Positions 21,642-30,783 of a DNA stretch of 37,771 nt are shown in pieces. Position 1 is the first letter of the stretch, and each line of letters starts with the position of its first letter. The translations under genes and the position numbers were made by a program. The notes beneath the pieces were generated by a model. It did no database searches, was not told the origin of the DNA, and saw only the letters and a list, made by a program, of their open reading frames with translations. Source of the DNA: a bacterium (GTDB taxonomy: Bacteria; Patescibacteriota; Microgenomatia; JAMCZE01); contig JAJYKY010000003.1 in the NCBI GenBank assembly GCA_021788195.1, positions 1-37,771 of the forward strand, written 5' to 3'.

Positions 21642-22064
21642 ATGGGAAGTTTTAACTGGTACAAAGTAGTGGCCTTGCTGGCTGTTTTCGGAATCGGTCT
21701 GGCCGTCTATCTGTTTTACGAATATCTGACACCGCCGCACCGGTCGCTCTGCTTTGTTAACTCCACCATTAATTGCGAAGCCTCGACCAAAGGTCCTTTG
21801 GCAAACACTTTGGGAATTCCGACCGCTCTGTATGGTCTGGCTGGCTATATTGTCATACTGCTGTCAGCCCTTAAAAAATGGCCGAAGCTGCTTTTGGGAA
21901 CGGTCACTTTCGGCCTGTTTTTCTGTTTAAGGATCACTTATATCGAGGTCTTTACTCTTCACTCCCTCTGTCCGGTTTGTCTGGCCTGCCAACTGGTAAT
22001 GCTTACTCTTTTTGGTCTATCTATAAAAATCCTCTACGATGCCAAAAATCCCGCCGCGGTTTAA
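21642..22064 (+). CDS. vitamin K epoxide reductase-like (VKOR) disulfide-forming protein
   Basis: A 140-residue membrane protein with four or more helices. It has the VKOR cysteine set: a loop pair C37/C45 (LCFVNSTINC) and the redox CxxC C110/C113 (CPVC), with an extra Cys at 116. The GIPTALYGLAGYIVI helix is a family hallmark. Bacterial VKOR oxidises an exported thioredoxin-like partner and passes electrons to quinone, making disulfides in secreted proteins. The fused or separate thioredoxin partner is not in this window. It overlaps the downstream NRAMP-like gene by 26 bases, so the two are translated together. Confidence 0.9.
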   Translation: MGSFNWYKVVALLAVFGIGLAVYLFYEYLTPPHRSLCFVNSTINCEASTKGPLANTLGIPTALYGLAGYIVILLSALKKWPKLLLGTVTFGLFFCLRITYIEVFTLHSLCPVCLACQLVMLTLFGLSIKILYDAKNPAAV

Positions 22065-23292
22065 GCGCTTCCTGAAAATTTTGGGCCCGGGTTTAATTAC
22101 CGGCGCGGCCGACGATGATCCGTCAGGTATCGGGACCTACAGTTTAGCCGGAGCGCAATTTGGTTACGGTCTTTTGTGGACGGCCTGGCTGACTTTACCT
22201 CTAATGGCGGCTGTCCAGGAAATTTGCGGCCGGATCGGTTTGGTAACCGGGGCCGGCCTGGCCCGGGTAATCAAAGACCATTACCCAAGACCGCTTTTGT
22301 GGCTGGTGACCGTCCTTCTTATTGCCGCTAACGTCTTTAATATCGGGGCCGACTTATCCGGGATGGCAGCAGCCTTAAGATTGTTGTTCCCCGTCCACGA
22401 ACTTTTAAGTGCTTTTTTCCTGACGGTGTTTTTAGTGGTTTTGTTAATCCAGCTTCCGTACCGGAAAATTGCCAATGTTTTCAAGTGGCTGACCCTGCCG
22501 CTTTTTGCCTATGTCATAACCTTTTTTATCGTAGAGAAAAATTACCAAGGACTTTTGGCGGGAACTTTTCTTCCGGCCCTGTCGCTTTTTACCCGGCCGG
22601 CCTACCTTTTGATGTTGGTGGGAGTTTTAGGAACGACGATTTCGCCTTATCTCTTTTTCTGGCAGGCCAGTGAGGAAGTGGAGGAAGAAAAAATCAGCCA
22701 TAAAATTGTTACTAAACATGAACTGCGCAACGAAGCCGAAGACACTGTTTCCGGAATGGTCCTTTCCAATATCGTAACCTTTTTCATTATCGCCACCACC
22801 GGGGCAACCCTTTTTACTGCCGGGCTTACTAATATCAATACGGCCGCCGAGGCGGCGTCGGCTCTTCGCCCACTGGCCGGAAATCTGGCTTTTCTCCTTT
22901 TTGCCGTCGGAATTTTCGGGACAGGGGTATTGGCTATCCCGGTTTTAGCCGGTTCGGCCGCTTATGCTGTCGCGGAGACCTTTAGTTTTTCCGAAGGATT
23001 AAATAAGCCGTTTCGTCGGGCAAAAGCTTTCTATCTGGTCATAATTCTCTCAACCGCAGTGGGATTTTTGCTTAATCTGGCGGGCCTGAACCCGATCAAA
23101 TATCTTTTATATTCGGCAGTTCTCAACGGGCTTATCGCCCCGGTTTTGATTGCCGTGATAATCCTTATTGCCAACAACCGAAAAATTATGGGCAGCTATA
23201 GAAATAATTTGCCGTCCAATTTTTTAGCCGGGGTAGCTTTTATTCTCATGTTTCTTTCGGCAGTGGCTCTCCTTTTTTCAATGCGGTCGTAA
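22039..23292 (+). CDS. NRAMP-family-like metal transporter with altered metal-site motifs
   Basis: A 417-residue protein with about eleven helices. The helix 1 region reads GPGLITGAADDDPSGIGTYSLAGAQFGYGLLW, close to the NRAMP consensus, but the DPGN metal-site motif is DPSG here (D27-G30). Helix 6, where canonical NRAMPs carry the A/M-P-H pair, reads GTTISPYLFFWQAS (S202-P203-Y204), with no Met or His. The family moves divalent metals with protons; these changes suggest a different ion, for example a harder one, though I cannot name it. It starts within the VKOR gene, and its 3' end overlaps the convergent RNase HII gene by 47 bases. Confidence 0.85.
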   Translation: MPKIPPRFKRFLKILGPGLITGAADDDPSGIGTYSLAGAQFGYGLLWTAWLTLPLMAAVQEICGRIGLVTGAGLARVIKDHYPRPLLWLVTVLLIAANVFNIGADLSGMAAALRLLFPVHELLSAFFLTVFLVVLLIQLPYRKIANVFKWLTLPLFAYVITFFIVEKNYQGLLAGTFLPALSLFTRPAYLLMLVGVLGTTISPYLFFWQASEEVEEEKISHKIVTKHELRNEAEDTVSGMVLSNIVTFFIIATTGATLFTAGLTNINTAAEAASALRPLAGNLAFLLFAVGIFGTGVLAIPVLAGSAAYAVAETFSFSEGLNKPFRRAKAFYLVIILSTAVGFLLNLAGLNPIKYLLYSAVLNGLIAPVLIAVIILIANNRKIMGSYRNNLPSNFLAGVAFILMFLSAVALLFSMRS

Positions 23293-23878
23293 CAAAGACC
23301 GTCCGGTGATAGCGGCAAGTCCCGTATTGCCGGATAGCTCCCAGATGTTTTTTTGTACCGTAGCCTTTATTGATTTTCCAGTGGTAGCGGCGGAAATCCT
23401 TGTGAAGATCACTCATGATTTTATCCCGTTCGACCTTGGCAACATTTCCGGCCAGAATCACTTCCGGGATAGTAGCGTCAGCCGCGACTTGGGAGCGGAT
23501 TCTTTCTGATTTTCCCTGAACTTTAATTTTTAAATTGCCGTCAACAATATATTTGTCGGCGGTAACCTTTCGGATCAGTCTTTTAAAAATTTCCCGGTTG
23601 GCCCAGCCGACCCCGCGGTTATTAATCTGCCGGGCAGAAATTACCTCAAGAGAAACTTCGGCCCCGGTTCTTAAAAGGGCCCGGCAAAGCTTTTCTCTCT
23701 GACCGCTTTTTAGAAGTTTACTGTCTTTTAAGGGAGTTTCGCTCAGATGGGCAATCTTGGCCGGAGGAGAAGCGAGGATTACGGCAGCGGCCACTAAGGG
23801 CCCGGCCACAGCGCCCCGCCCGGCCTCGTCCAGACCGCAAATACGCTCGGAATTGGCCTTTTTTTGCTTTTTGGTCAT
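23246..23878 (-). CDS. rnhB: ribonuclease HII
   Basis: A 210-residue RNase HII, which nicks RNA in RNA-DNA hybrids and removes misincorporated ribonucleotides using two metal ions. It shows ICGLDEAGRGAVAGP with the catalytic pair D17/E18, the Asp in IVDGN, and the conserved AGNVAKVERD ending that holds the fourth acidic residue. The later YGTKKHLGAIRQYGTCRYHR segment is the substrate-contact region of the family. The start at 23878 fits, with a perfect TATAAT seven bases upstream. The 3' end overlaps the convergent transporter gene by 47 bases, affecting only the C-terminal tail of each protein. Confidence 0.95.
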   Translation of the reverse strand: MTKKQKKANSERICGLDEAGRGAVAGPLVAAAVILASPPAKIAHLSETPLKDSKLLKSGQREKLCRALLRTGAEVSLEVISARQINNRGVGWANREIFKRLIRKVTADKYIVDGNLKIKVQGKSERIRSQVAADATIPEVILAGNVAKVERDKIMSDLHKDFRRYHWKINKGYGTKKHLGAIRQYGTCRYHRTVFVTTALKKGEPLPKET

Positions 23879-23885
23879 GGCGCTA

Positions 23886-23891
23886 ATTATA
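23886..23891 (-). promoter_or_regulatory. -10 box of a leaderless promoter for rnhB
   Basis: TATAAT on the minus strand ends seven bases before the ATG. There is no SD and the -35 is weak. The divergent M23 promoter starts 28 bases away. Confidence 0.55.
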
Positions 23892-23919
23892 CCGGTTTGC
23901 TCTCCCCGGGGGCCGAGAT

Positions 23920-23949
23920 TTGACTTTTATAGGTTCTTTATGGTAATAT
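23920..23949 (+). promoter_or_regulatory. extended -10 promoter for the M23 peptidase
   Basis: TTGACT (23920-23925), an 18-base spacer and TAATAT (23944-23949) preceded by TG-G. The predicted transcription start falls at about 23956, the first base of the hairpin described next. Confidence 0.65.
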
Positions 23950-23955
23950 TAGCGC

Positions 23956-23987
23956 ATTCTCGCGCGAAATCATGCGAGAATTTTTTT
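23956..23987 (+). terminator. terminator-like hairpin at the 5' end of the M23 mRNA
   Basis: The stem ATTCTCGC (23956-23963) pairs with GCGAGAAT (23974-23981) around a 10-base loop. Seven T (23981-23987) directly abut the ATG at 23988. It may act as an attenuator, a 5' cap-like stem with a U-rich ribosome contact, or the palindrome may be a DNA operator. Confidence 0.6.
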
Positions 23988-24689
23988 ATGGCTAAAATTA
24001 AGAAATATTTTCTTAAGCAAATTTCCGGCCATGTTTTTTTTCTTCGCCTAAAACTTTCCGTGGTTTCTTCCTGGCTGAAACTTCTGGCCGGGTTTGAGGG
24101 TCAGCACCGGAGTCTTCTGGGTGCTTATCTGCAGCGCGCGTCCGTCAGTCAGAAGTTGCGCCGGTTGGTCGGTCTCTTCCTTGTAACCGCTTTTGCCGTG
24201 ACCGTAACTTTTCCCCGCTGGTCTCTGGGAGCCAACATGGGTGGCACGCTGGGAATTAATACTGTTCCGGCTGCCCCGAGAGTGGATACCTTGACCCGGG
24301 TTTCCGCCCGGATCCCGGTGGACACAATTTATATTTCCCGGGGTTTCAGCTGGTATCACAGCGGGATGGATTTGGTGGCTCACTACGGAGCGCCGGTTTA
24401 TCCGATTATGGACGGGGTAGTGATTGCTACGCCGACGGACTGGTTTGGCTACGGCAAACACGTCATTGTTGATCACGGCGGCGGCTTTACCTCCCTTTAC
24501 GGCCATTTTTCTAAAATTGATGTTCAGGTCGGTCAACATGTGACCGTCAATACCCAGATCGGGGAAGTGGGAACCACCGGCTTTTCGACCGGTCCGCACG
24601 TTCATTTGGAAGTTCGCATCAACAATCAGCCGACCGATCCGTCAGAATACCTGCCGGATACGGAAACGATTGCGCTAAATCCGAAATAA
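23988..24689 (+). CDS. M23-family (LytM) metallopeptidase, membrane anchored
   Basis: A 233-residue peptidase. The frame is open further upstream, but the promoter and hairpin place the start at ATG 23988. A Lys-rich N-terminus and one helix (about 60-75) export the rest. The M23 zinc site is complete: H124 and D128 (YHSGMDLV), then H204 and H206 (GPHVHLEV), with the YGH motif (H173) before them. Such enzymes cut peptide bridges in peptidoglycan, or act as scaffolds that activate other hydrolases when residues are lost; here none are lost. There is no SD. The stop is five bases from the stop of the convergent groEL gene. Confidence 0.93.
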   Translation: MAKIKKYFLKQISGHVFFLRLKLSVVSSWLKLLAGFEGQHRSLLGAYLQRASVSQKLRRLVGLFLVTAFAVTVTFPRWSLGANMGGTLGINTVPAAPRVDTLTRVSARIPVDTIYISRGFSWYHSGMDLVAHYGAPVYPIMDGVVIATPTDWFGYGKHVIVDHGGGFTSLYGHFSKIDVQVGQHVTVNTQIGEVGTTGFSTGPHVHLEVRINNQPTDPSEYLPDTETIALNPK

Positions 24690-24694
24690 ATTTC

Positions 24695-26651
<1,957 letters not shown>

Positions 26652-26653
26652 AG

Positions 26654-26680
26654 TTAGCACTCATTAATATCGATTGCGAT
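26654..26680 (-). promoter_or_regulatory. CIRCE operator of groES-groEL
   Basis: On the plus strand TTAGCACTC (26654-26662) is a perfect arm. After exactly nine bases comes GATTGCGAT (26672-26680), matching the other arm at six of nine positions. HrcA dimers bind this element. It lies between the -10 box and the ATG. Confidence 0.82.
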
Positions 26681-26708
26681 TTTAAAAAAAATTCCTGCTT
26701 CTTGTCAA
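26679..26708 (-). promoter_or_regulatory. promoter of groES-groEL
   Basis: On the minus strand: TTGACA (26708-26703), an 18-base spacer, TAAAAT (26684-26679). The leader of about 20 bases is filled by CIRCE. Confidence 0.75.
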
Positions 26709-27232
26709 GAGGTAAATTGAGACTGCTTTAAGAAATCGGAAAAGTCGGAAAAATACGGGTACTCGTGATCGCGGCGCGGTTTGGAAATTACTTTTATTTC
26801 CGGATTAATCCCTTCCAAAAGCTGTTTAACGGCCAAAAGATCACCGTGCGGATCGGCTTCGTTTTGAAAAACCAAAAGGTTTTGGGCCGGAAAATAAGAA
26901 AGAGCTTCGTAAAGTTTCTCGTCGCTTTCTTCCAAATCATTTAAAGGTAGGCCGCAGAGGATAAGTTTTTTAACGGGGGCGGGTTTCTGGGCTAAAACCG
27001 TCATCGCTACGGCAGTCCCGATGGACTTGGCGACGATAGATGTTTCCTGGTCAGCCATCAGCGCGATAATCCGGTCGGCTTCCTTCTGAATCCAGTCGTC
27101 TTCTTTTACGCCGGTTTCCCAGCGTTGCCAAAAAATCGGTCGCGGGTGAAGGTCTGGGGAAAGCTTCTTGGCCGAAGCCTCTGCCCACTCCTTGTTATGA
27201 ACTGATCCGCCGGGAAGAATAAAGGTCACCAT
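26705..27232 (-). CDS. alpha/beta hydrolase (RBBP9/YdeN-like)
   Basis: A 175-residue alpha/beta hydrolase. It opens with the beta strand FILPGGSVHNKEW, has the nucleophile Ser70 in VAKSIGTAVA (the elbow is A-x-S-x-G), Asp127 in FQNEADPHG and His156 in KPRRDHEYPYF. Small enzymes of this shape are usually serine esterases of unknown substrate. A perfect TATAAT lies seven bases before the ATG, with no SD. Its 3' end reaches the groES promoter, so it is transcribed towards the chaperonin genes but has its own promoter. Confidence 0.85.
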   Translation of the reverse strand: MVTFILPGGSVHNKEWAEASAKKLSPDLHPRPIFWQRWETGVKEDDWIQKEADRIIALMADQETSIVAKSIGTAVAMTVLAQKPAPVKKLILCGLPLNDLEESDEKLYEALSYFPAQNLLVFQNEADPHGDLLAVKQLLEGINPEIKVISKPRRDHEYPYFSDFSDFLKQSQFTS

Positions 27233-27239
27233 CGTTCCT

Positions 27240-27245
27240 ATTATA
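27240..27245 (-). promoter_or_regulatory. -10 box of a leaderless promoter for the hydrolase
   Basis: TATAAT on the minus strand, inside an A/T-only stretch, ends seven bases before the ATG at 27232. Confidence 0.5.
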
Positions 27246-27274
27246 TTATATTTATATTAACCCTGATGGGCGAA

Positions 27275-27442
27275 TTAGATCTTGGAGACGACGACAAAGC
27301 CGGTTCCGGTGGCAAAAGCCACGATTAGGCGGAAGAGCTGGAACGGGTTAAAAGTTGCGGCGTACTGGCTAAAAAGCAGACCGGCAAAACCGGTAAAAAT
27401 GAGGAAACAGAAAACGTGGATGGCCGGAATATTGTCGGGCAA
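27275..27442 (-). CDS. small two-helix membrane protein with TTG start
   Basis: A 55-residue protein, mostly two hydrophobic helices (about 8-26 and 37-52), with a short QYAATFNPFQLFR loop. Longer versions of the frame reach back across the hrcA control region. A near-consensus promoter (27452-27481) ends nine bases before an in-frame TTG at 27442, making this the likely start of a leaderless transcript. The family is not recognised. It is divergent from hrcA, with the two promoters only 23 bases apart, so CIRCE-bound HrcA could affect both. Confidence 0.5.
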   Translation of the reverse strand: MPDNIPAIHVFCFLIFTGFAGLLFSQYAATFNPFQLFRLIVAFATGTGFVVVSKI

Positions 27443-27451
27443 GGTGGAGGT

Positions 27452-27481
27452 ATTGTAAAGAAAAGATAAGGGGAATGTCAA
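27452..27481 (-). promoter_or_regulatory. promoter of the small membrane protein
   Basis: On the minus strand: TTGACA (27481-27476), an 18-base spacer, TACAAT (27457-27452). Nine bases separate it from the TTG start. Confidence 0.6.
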
Positions 27482-27504
27482 TGGGGAGAAAGAGAAATGG
27501 TCTC

Positions 27505-27533
27505 TTGACAAGGGTTAGCACTCATGGTAGATT
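27505..27533 (+). promoter_or_regulatory. promoter of hrcA-grpE-dnaK
   Basis: TTGACA (27505-27510), a 17-base spacer, TAGATT (27528-27533). Ten bases lead to the hrcA ATG. CIRCE covers most of the spacer and the -10, so HrcA binding should block polymerase directly. Confidence 0.75.
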
Positions 27534-27541
27534 AGTGCCAA
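27515..27541 (+). promoter_or_regulatory. CIRCE operator of hrcA
   Basis: TTAGCACTC (27515-27523) is a perfect arm. Nine bases later TAGTGCCAA (27533-27541) matches the second arm at seven of nine positions. This gives HrcA autoregulation. Confidence 0.85.
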
Positions 27542-27543
27542 TT

Positions 27544-28275
27544 ATGGCGGACTTGAGTGACCGGCAAAACAAAATTCTTCAGTCTCTTATTGAGGAGTAT
27601 ATCGAGACTGCGGCGGCTGTCGGTAGCGAAGTTTTGGAGAAAAAATACAATCTTGGTGTTTCTCCGGCTACGATCCGCAACGAGATGGCCGAACTGACCC
27701 GCCTGGGTTATTTCAAACAGCCCCACACTTCCGCCGGCCGGGTCCCGACCCCGATGGCCCTAAAATATTACGTCCGCAACTTGATGAAACCCAAGGATTT
27801 GTCGGTGTCCGAAGAGGTCGCCGTCAAGGAAAAGCTCTGGAACTACCGGACAGAATTTAACAAGACTTTAAGCGAAGCGACCCGGGAGCTGGCCCGGCGG
27901 ACCAAGAGTCTGGCTGTCGCTATGGACAATCAGGACAATGTTTACTACGCGGGGACAGCGAATATTTTAGATATGCCGGAGTTTTACGATATCGACCTGA
28001 CCAAAACCGTTTTGTCCCTTTTGGACCGGATTGATTATATTAACAAGCTTTTTGCCCGGGGAGTCGGCGACGAAGATATTCATATTTTAATGGGCGACGA
28101 GCTGGGGATAGATTATCTGCAGCCCTGTGGTCTGGTTTACGCCCGGTTCGGGGAAGGCAAAAAGTTCAACGGAGCGATCGGAGTGATCGGCCCGTACCGG
28201 TTTAACTACCCGGTTTTGATTCCGACAATTCGGTACTTTGGGGGTTTGATTGATGAGTTAGTAGGTAACTGGTAG
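27544..28275 (+). CDS. hrcA: heat-inducible transcription repressor HrcA
   Basis: A 243-residue HrcA, much shorter than the usual ~340. The ATG at 27544 (MADLSDRQNKILQSLIEEYIET) is chosen over earlier starts because it follows the promoter and matches the family start. The winged helix occupies about residues 1-75 and includes GSEVLEKKYNLGVSPATIRNEMAELTRLGYFKQPHTSAGRVPT, the HrcA hallmark. The rest keeps the dimerisation region and the C-terminal GVIGPYRFNYPVLIPTIRY; the missing ~100 residues come from the middle insert. It represses by binding CIRCE and is folded by GroEL. It leads the operon and is followed by grpE after five bases. Confidence 0.93.
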   Translation: MADLSDRQNKILQSLIEEYIETAAAVGSEVLEKKYNLGVSPATIRNEMAELTRLGYFKQPHTSAGRVPTPMALKYYVRNLMKPKDLSVSEEVAVKEKLWNYRTEFNKTLSEATRELARRTKSLAVAMDNQDNVYYAGTANILDMPEFYDIDLTKTVLSLLDRIDYINKLFARGVGDEDIHILMGDELGIDYLQPCGLVYARFGEGKKFNGAIGVIGPYRFNYPVLIPTIRYFGGLIDELVGNW

Positions 28276-28279
28276 GAAA

Positions 28280-28741
28280 ATGAAAAAAAGTGACGATAAA
28301 AGAGAAGACAAAATTGAGACTGAGGTTGAGGAGCTGAAAACCGAGGTTGAAGATTTGAAAAATAAATACTTAAGATCGTTGGCCGATTACCAGAATCTGG
28401 AGCGGCAAACGCAAAACTGGCGGGAGGAATTTGTGAAGTACGCCGGTCAGAATCTGATTGTTCAGCTTTTGGATGTCATTGACGATTTGGAGAAAGCCCG
28501 GGACCATTTAAACGATCCGGGGTTAAAAATCATTCTTGACAAATTCTTAAGTGTTTTGAAAAATAGTGGATTGGAGGAGGTTGCGGTTGCCGGCTCGGAG
28601 TTTGACCCGAACCTGGCGGAAGTAATCGAGGTCGTTCCCGGAGAGGAAGACCACAAAGTTGTTGAAGTTTTAAGAAAAGGATATAAATTAAACGGGCGGG
28701 TTATACGACCGGCCAGAGTAAAAGTCAGTAAAAAAAGTTAA
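28280..28741 (+). CDS. grpE: nucleotide exchange factor GrpE
   Basis: A 153-residue GrpE. A long coiled coil (about 8-55) ends with NKYLRSLADYQNLERQTQNWREEF, the usual GrpE helix. A short four-helix and beta-wing region follows, including GLEEVAVAGSEFDPNLAEVIEVV and VVEVLRKGYKLNGRVIRPARVKVSK. It releases ADP from DnaK. The start lies five bases after the hrcA stop, with GGAAA just upstream, a weak SD. It is in the normal hrcA-grpE-dnaK order. Confidence 0.95.
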   Translation: MKKSDDKREDKIETEVEELKTEVEDLKNKYLRSLADYQNLERQTQNWREEFVKYAGQNLIVQLLDVIDDLEKARDHLNDPGLKIILDKFLSVLKNSGLEEVAVAGSEFDPNLAEVIEVVPGEEDHKVVEVLRKGYKLNGRVIRPARVKVSKKS

Positions 28742-28752
28742 ACTAAAAACAT

Positions 28753-30675
28753 ATGGCAAAAATTATCGGGATTGATTTAGGAACTACCAACAGCTGCGTG
28801 GCCGTTATGGAAGGCGGTTCACCGAAAGTGATTCACTCCGCCGAAGGCCGGAATGTCATTCCGTCGGTGGTCGATCCGATTACCCACGTGGTCGGCGATG
28901 TGGCTAAAAGGCAGATGGTTCTCAAACCCCAGGAAACAATCTTTTCCATCAAGCGCTTAATGGGCCGTAAGTTTAGCGAACCTTCGGTCCAGTACGACCT
29001 GAAATGGCTGCCCTATACGGTTAAAGCAGGCCGGGACAATATGGCCGTCGTGGAGGTAGCCGGCAAAACTTTTACTCCTCAGGAAATTTCCGCTATGATC
29101 CTGCAAAAGATTAAAGCCGATGCCGAAAGCTATCTGGGCAGCAAAGTCACCCAGGCTGTCATTACCGTCCCGGCGTACTTTGACGATTCCCAAAGGCAAG
29201 CGACTAAACAGGCCGGGGAAATTGCCGGGCTGGAAGTTTTACGGATTATTAACGAACCGACGGCCGCAGCTTTAGCTTACGGTCTGGACAAGAAAAACGC
29301 CCATACTATTGCCGTTTACGATTTAGGCGGCGGGACATTTGATATCTCTATTCTGGAACTGGGCGAAGGCGTTTATCAGGTCAAATCCACTAACGGCGAC
29401 ACCCATTTAGGCGGCGACGATTTTGACAAAAAGATTTTAGATTACCTTGCCGACGAGTTTAAAAAAGAACACGGCGTCGATTTGCGCAAAGACCCGCAGG
29501 CCCTGCAACGGCTTCGTGAGGCGGCGGAAAAAGCCAAGATCGAACTTTCCAGCGCGACCGAAGCGGAGATTAACCAGCCGTTTATTACCCAGGGCAAAGA
29601 AGGGCCTCTTCATTTGACGATGAAGTTGACCCGGGCCAAACTGGAACAGATTGTCGGCGACCTGATCGAGAAAACGATCGACCCGGTTAAAAAAGCTCTC
29701 TCCGATGCGAAACTGACCGTCAAAGACATTGATGAGATTGTGATGGTTGGCGGGATGACCCGGATGCCGAAAGTCGTCGAAACGGTGACCAACTTTTTCG
29801 GCAAGGAACCGAACCGGAGCGTGAACCCGGACGAAGTGGTGGCCGTCGGAGCGGCGGTCCAGGGCGGGGTTTTAGGCGGCGAGGTCCGGGATGTCCTGCT
29901 TTTAGATGTCACTCCTCTGACCTTGGGAATCGAAACTTTGGGCAGCGTTTCTACTCCCCTTATTTCCCGCAACGCGACTATCCCGACAAGTAAGTCACAG
30001 GTTTTTTCAACGGCGGCGGATAACCAGACGCAGGTAGAAATTAACGTTCTGCAGGGTGAACGGCCGATGGCGGCTGACAATAAATCCCTGGGCCGGTTTA
30101 TCCTCGACGGAATTCCCCCGGCGCCGCGCGGCATGCCTCAAGTGGAAGTGACTTTTGATATCGACGCAAACGGGATTTTAAATGTCAAAGCCAAAGACAA
30201 GGCGACCGGCCGGGAACAAAGCATTAAGATTACCGGTTCGACGGGGCTCTCCAAGGACGAAGTAGAGAAGATGACCCGGGAGGCGGAAGCTCATGCTGCC
30301 GAAGATTCGGCTAAAAAAGAACTGGTGGATGCCAAAAACGTCGCGGATTCCCTGATTTTTACGGCGGAAAAATCCTTAAAGGATGCCGGCGACAAGGTAC
30401 CGGCTGACGTCAAAAAGAGCGTGGAAGACAAGATCGCGGCTCTGCGGGAAACGGCTAAAGGGGATGACAAAGCGAATATTGAAGCCAAGACTAAAGAACT
30501 TTCCGACGAACTTTCGAAAATTGGCCAGGCGATGTACGGCGGCAGCCAGGGGCAACCCGGGGGAGCTCCGGGTGGAGCGCCGGGTGGTGAAGGTCAACCG
30601 GGGGGACAGCCGGGCCAGGCTCCCGGCGGCGAGGATCACGGAGAGGAACCGGTGGAAGGCGAAGTGGTGTCGTAA
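28753..30675 (+). CDS. dnaK: chaperone DnaK (Hsp70)
   Basis: A 640-residue DnaK. The ATPase domain carries [39 protein letters not shown] and [10 protein letters not shown]. The linker [15 protein letters not shown] leads into the substrate-binding domain ([26 protein letters not shown]), then the helical lid. The C-terminal tail is a Gly/Pro/Gln-rich stretch (30548-30640) ending in a short acidic segment. It lies 11 bases after grpE, with no SD. Downstream are two hairpins (30689-30741) that separate it from dnaJ. Confidence 0.98.
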   Translation: MAKIIGIDLGTTNSCVAVMEGGSPKVIHSAEGRNVIPSVVDPITHVVGDVAKRQMVLKPQETIFSIKRLMGRKFSEPSVQYDLKWLPYTVKAGRDNMAVVEVAGKTFTPQEISAMILQKIKADAESYLGSKVTQAVITVPAYFDDSQRQATKQAGEIAGLEVLRIINEPTAAALAYGLDKKNAHTIAVYDLGGGTFDISILELGEGVYQVKSTNGDTHLGGDDFDKKILDYLADEFKKEHGVDLRKDPQALQRLREAAEKAKIELSSATEAEINQPFITQGKEGPLHLTMKLTRAKLEQIVGDLIEKTIDPVKKALSDAKLTVKDIDEIVMVGGMTRMPKVVETVTNFFGKEPNRSVNPDEVVAVGAAVQGGVLGGEVRDVLLLDVTPLTLGIETLGSVSTPLISRNATIPTSKSQVFSTAADNQTQVEINVLQGERPMAADNKSLGRFILDGIPPAPRGMPQVEVTFDIDANGILNVKAKDKATGREQSIKITGSTGLSKDEVEKMTREAEAHAAEDSAKKELVDAKNVADSLIFTAEKSLKDAGDKVPADVKKSVEDKIAALRETAKGDDKANIEAKTKELSDELSKIGQAMYGGSQGQPGGAPGGAPGGEGQPGGQPGQAPGGEDHGEEPVEGEVVS

Positions 30676-30688
30676 GTTTTTAATTTTA

Positions 30689-30741
30689 ACCCCGATAAAA
30701 CGGGGTCAATTCTCAATTGGCGGAAAGGATTCCGCCATTTT
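30689..30741 (+). terminator. tandem hairpins and terminator after dnaK
   Basis: The first stem, ACCCCG (30689-30694) with CGGGGT (30701-30706), has no T-run. The second, GGCGGAA (30719-30725) with TTCCGCC (30730-30736) and a 4-base loop, is followed by ATTTTT. It should end most hrcA-grpE-dnaK transcripts before dnaJ. Confidence 0.7.
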
Positions 30742-30761
30742 TAGTAATTTAAGGGGTACTA

Positions 30762-30772
30762 TATAATATAAT
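30762..30772 (+). promoter_or_regulatory. overlapping -10 boxes in front of dnaJ
   Basis: Two overlapping TATAAT copies (30762-30767 and 30767-30772). The second ends 11 bases before the dnaJ ATG. The -35 is not clear and there is no CIRCE here, so dnaJ may escape HrcA control. Confidence 0.5.
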
Positions 30773-30783
30773 AAGAGCTTCAT

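Noticed and set aside
23757-23987. N-terminal extension of the M23 peptidase frame
   Set aside because: It runs antisense through rnhB, and the promoter plus hairpin lie inside it.
24048-24605. 185-codon minus-strand frame opposite the M23 peptidase
   Set aside because: Antisense shadow of a well-supported zinc peptidase gene.
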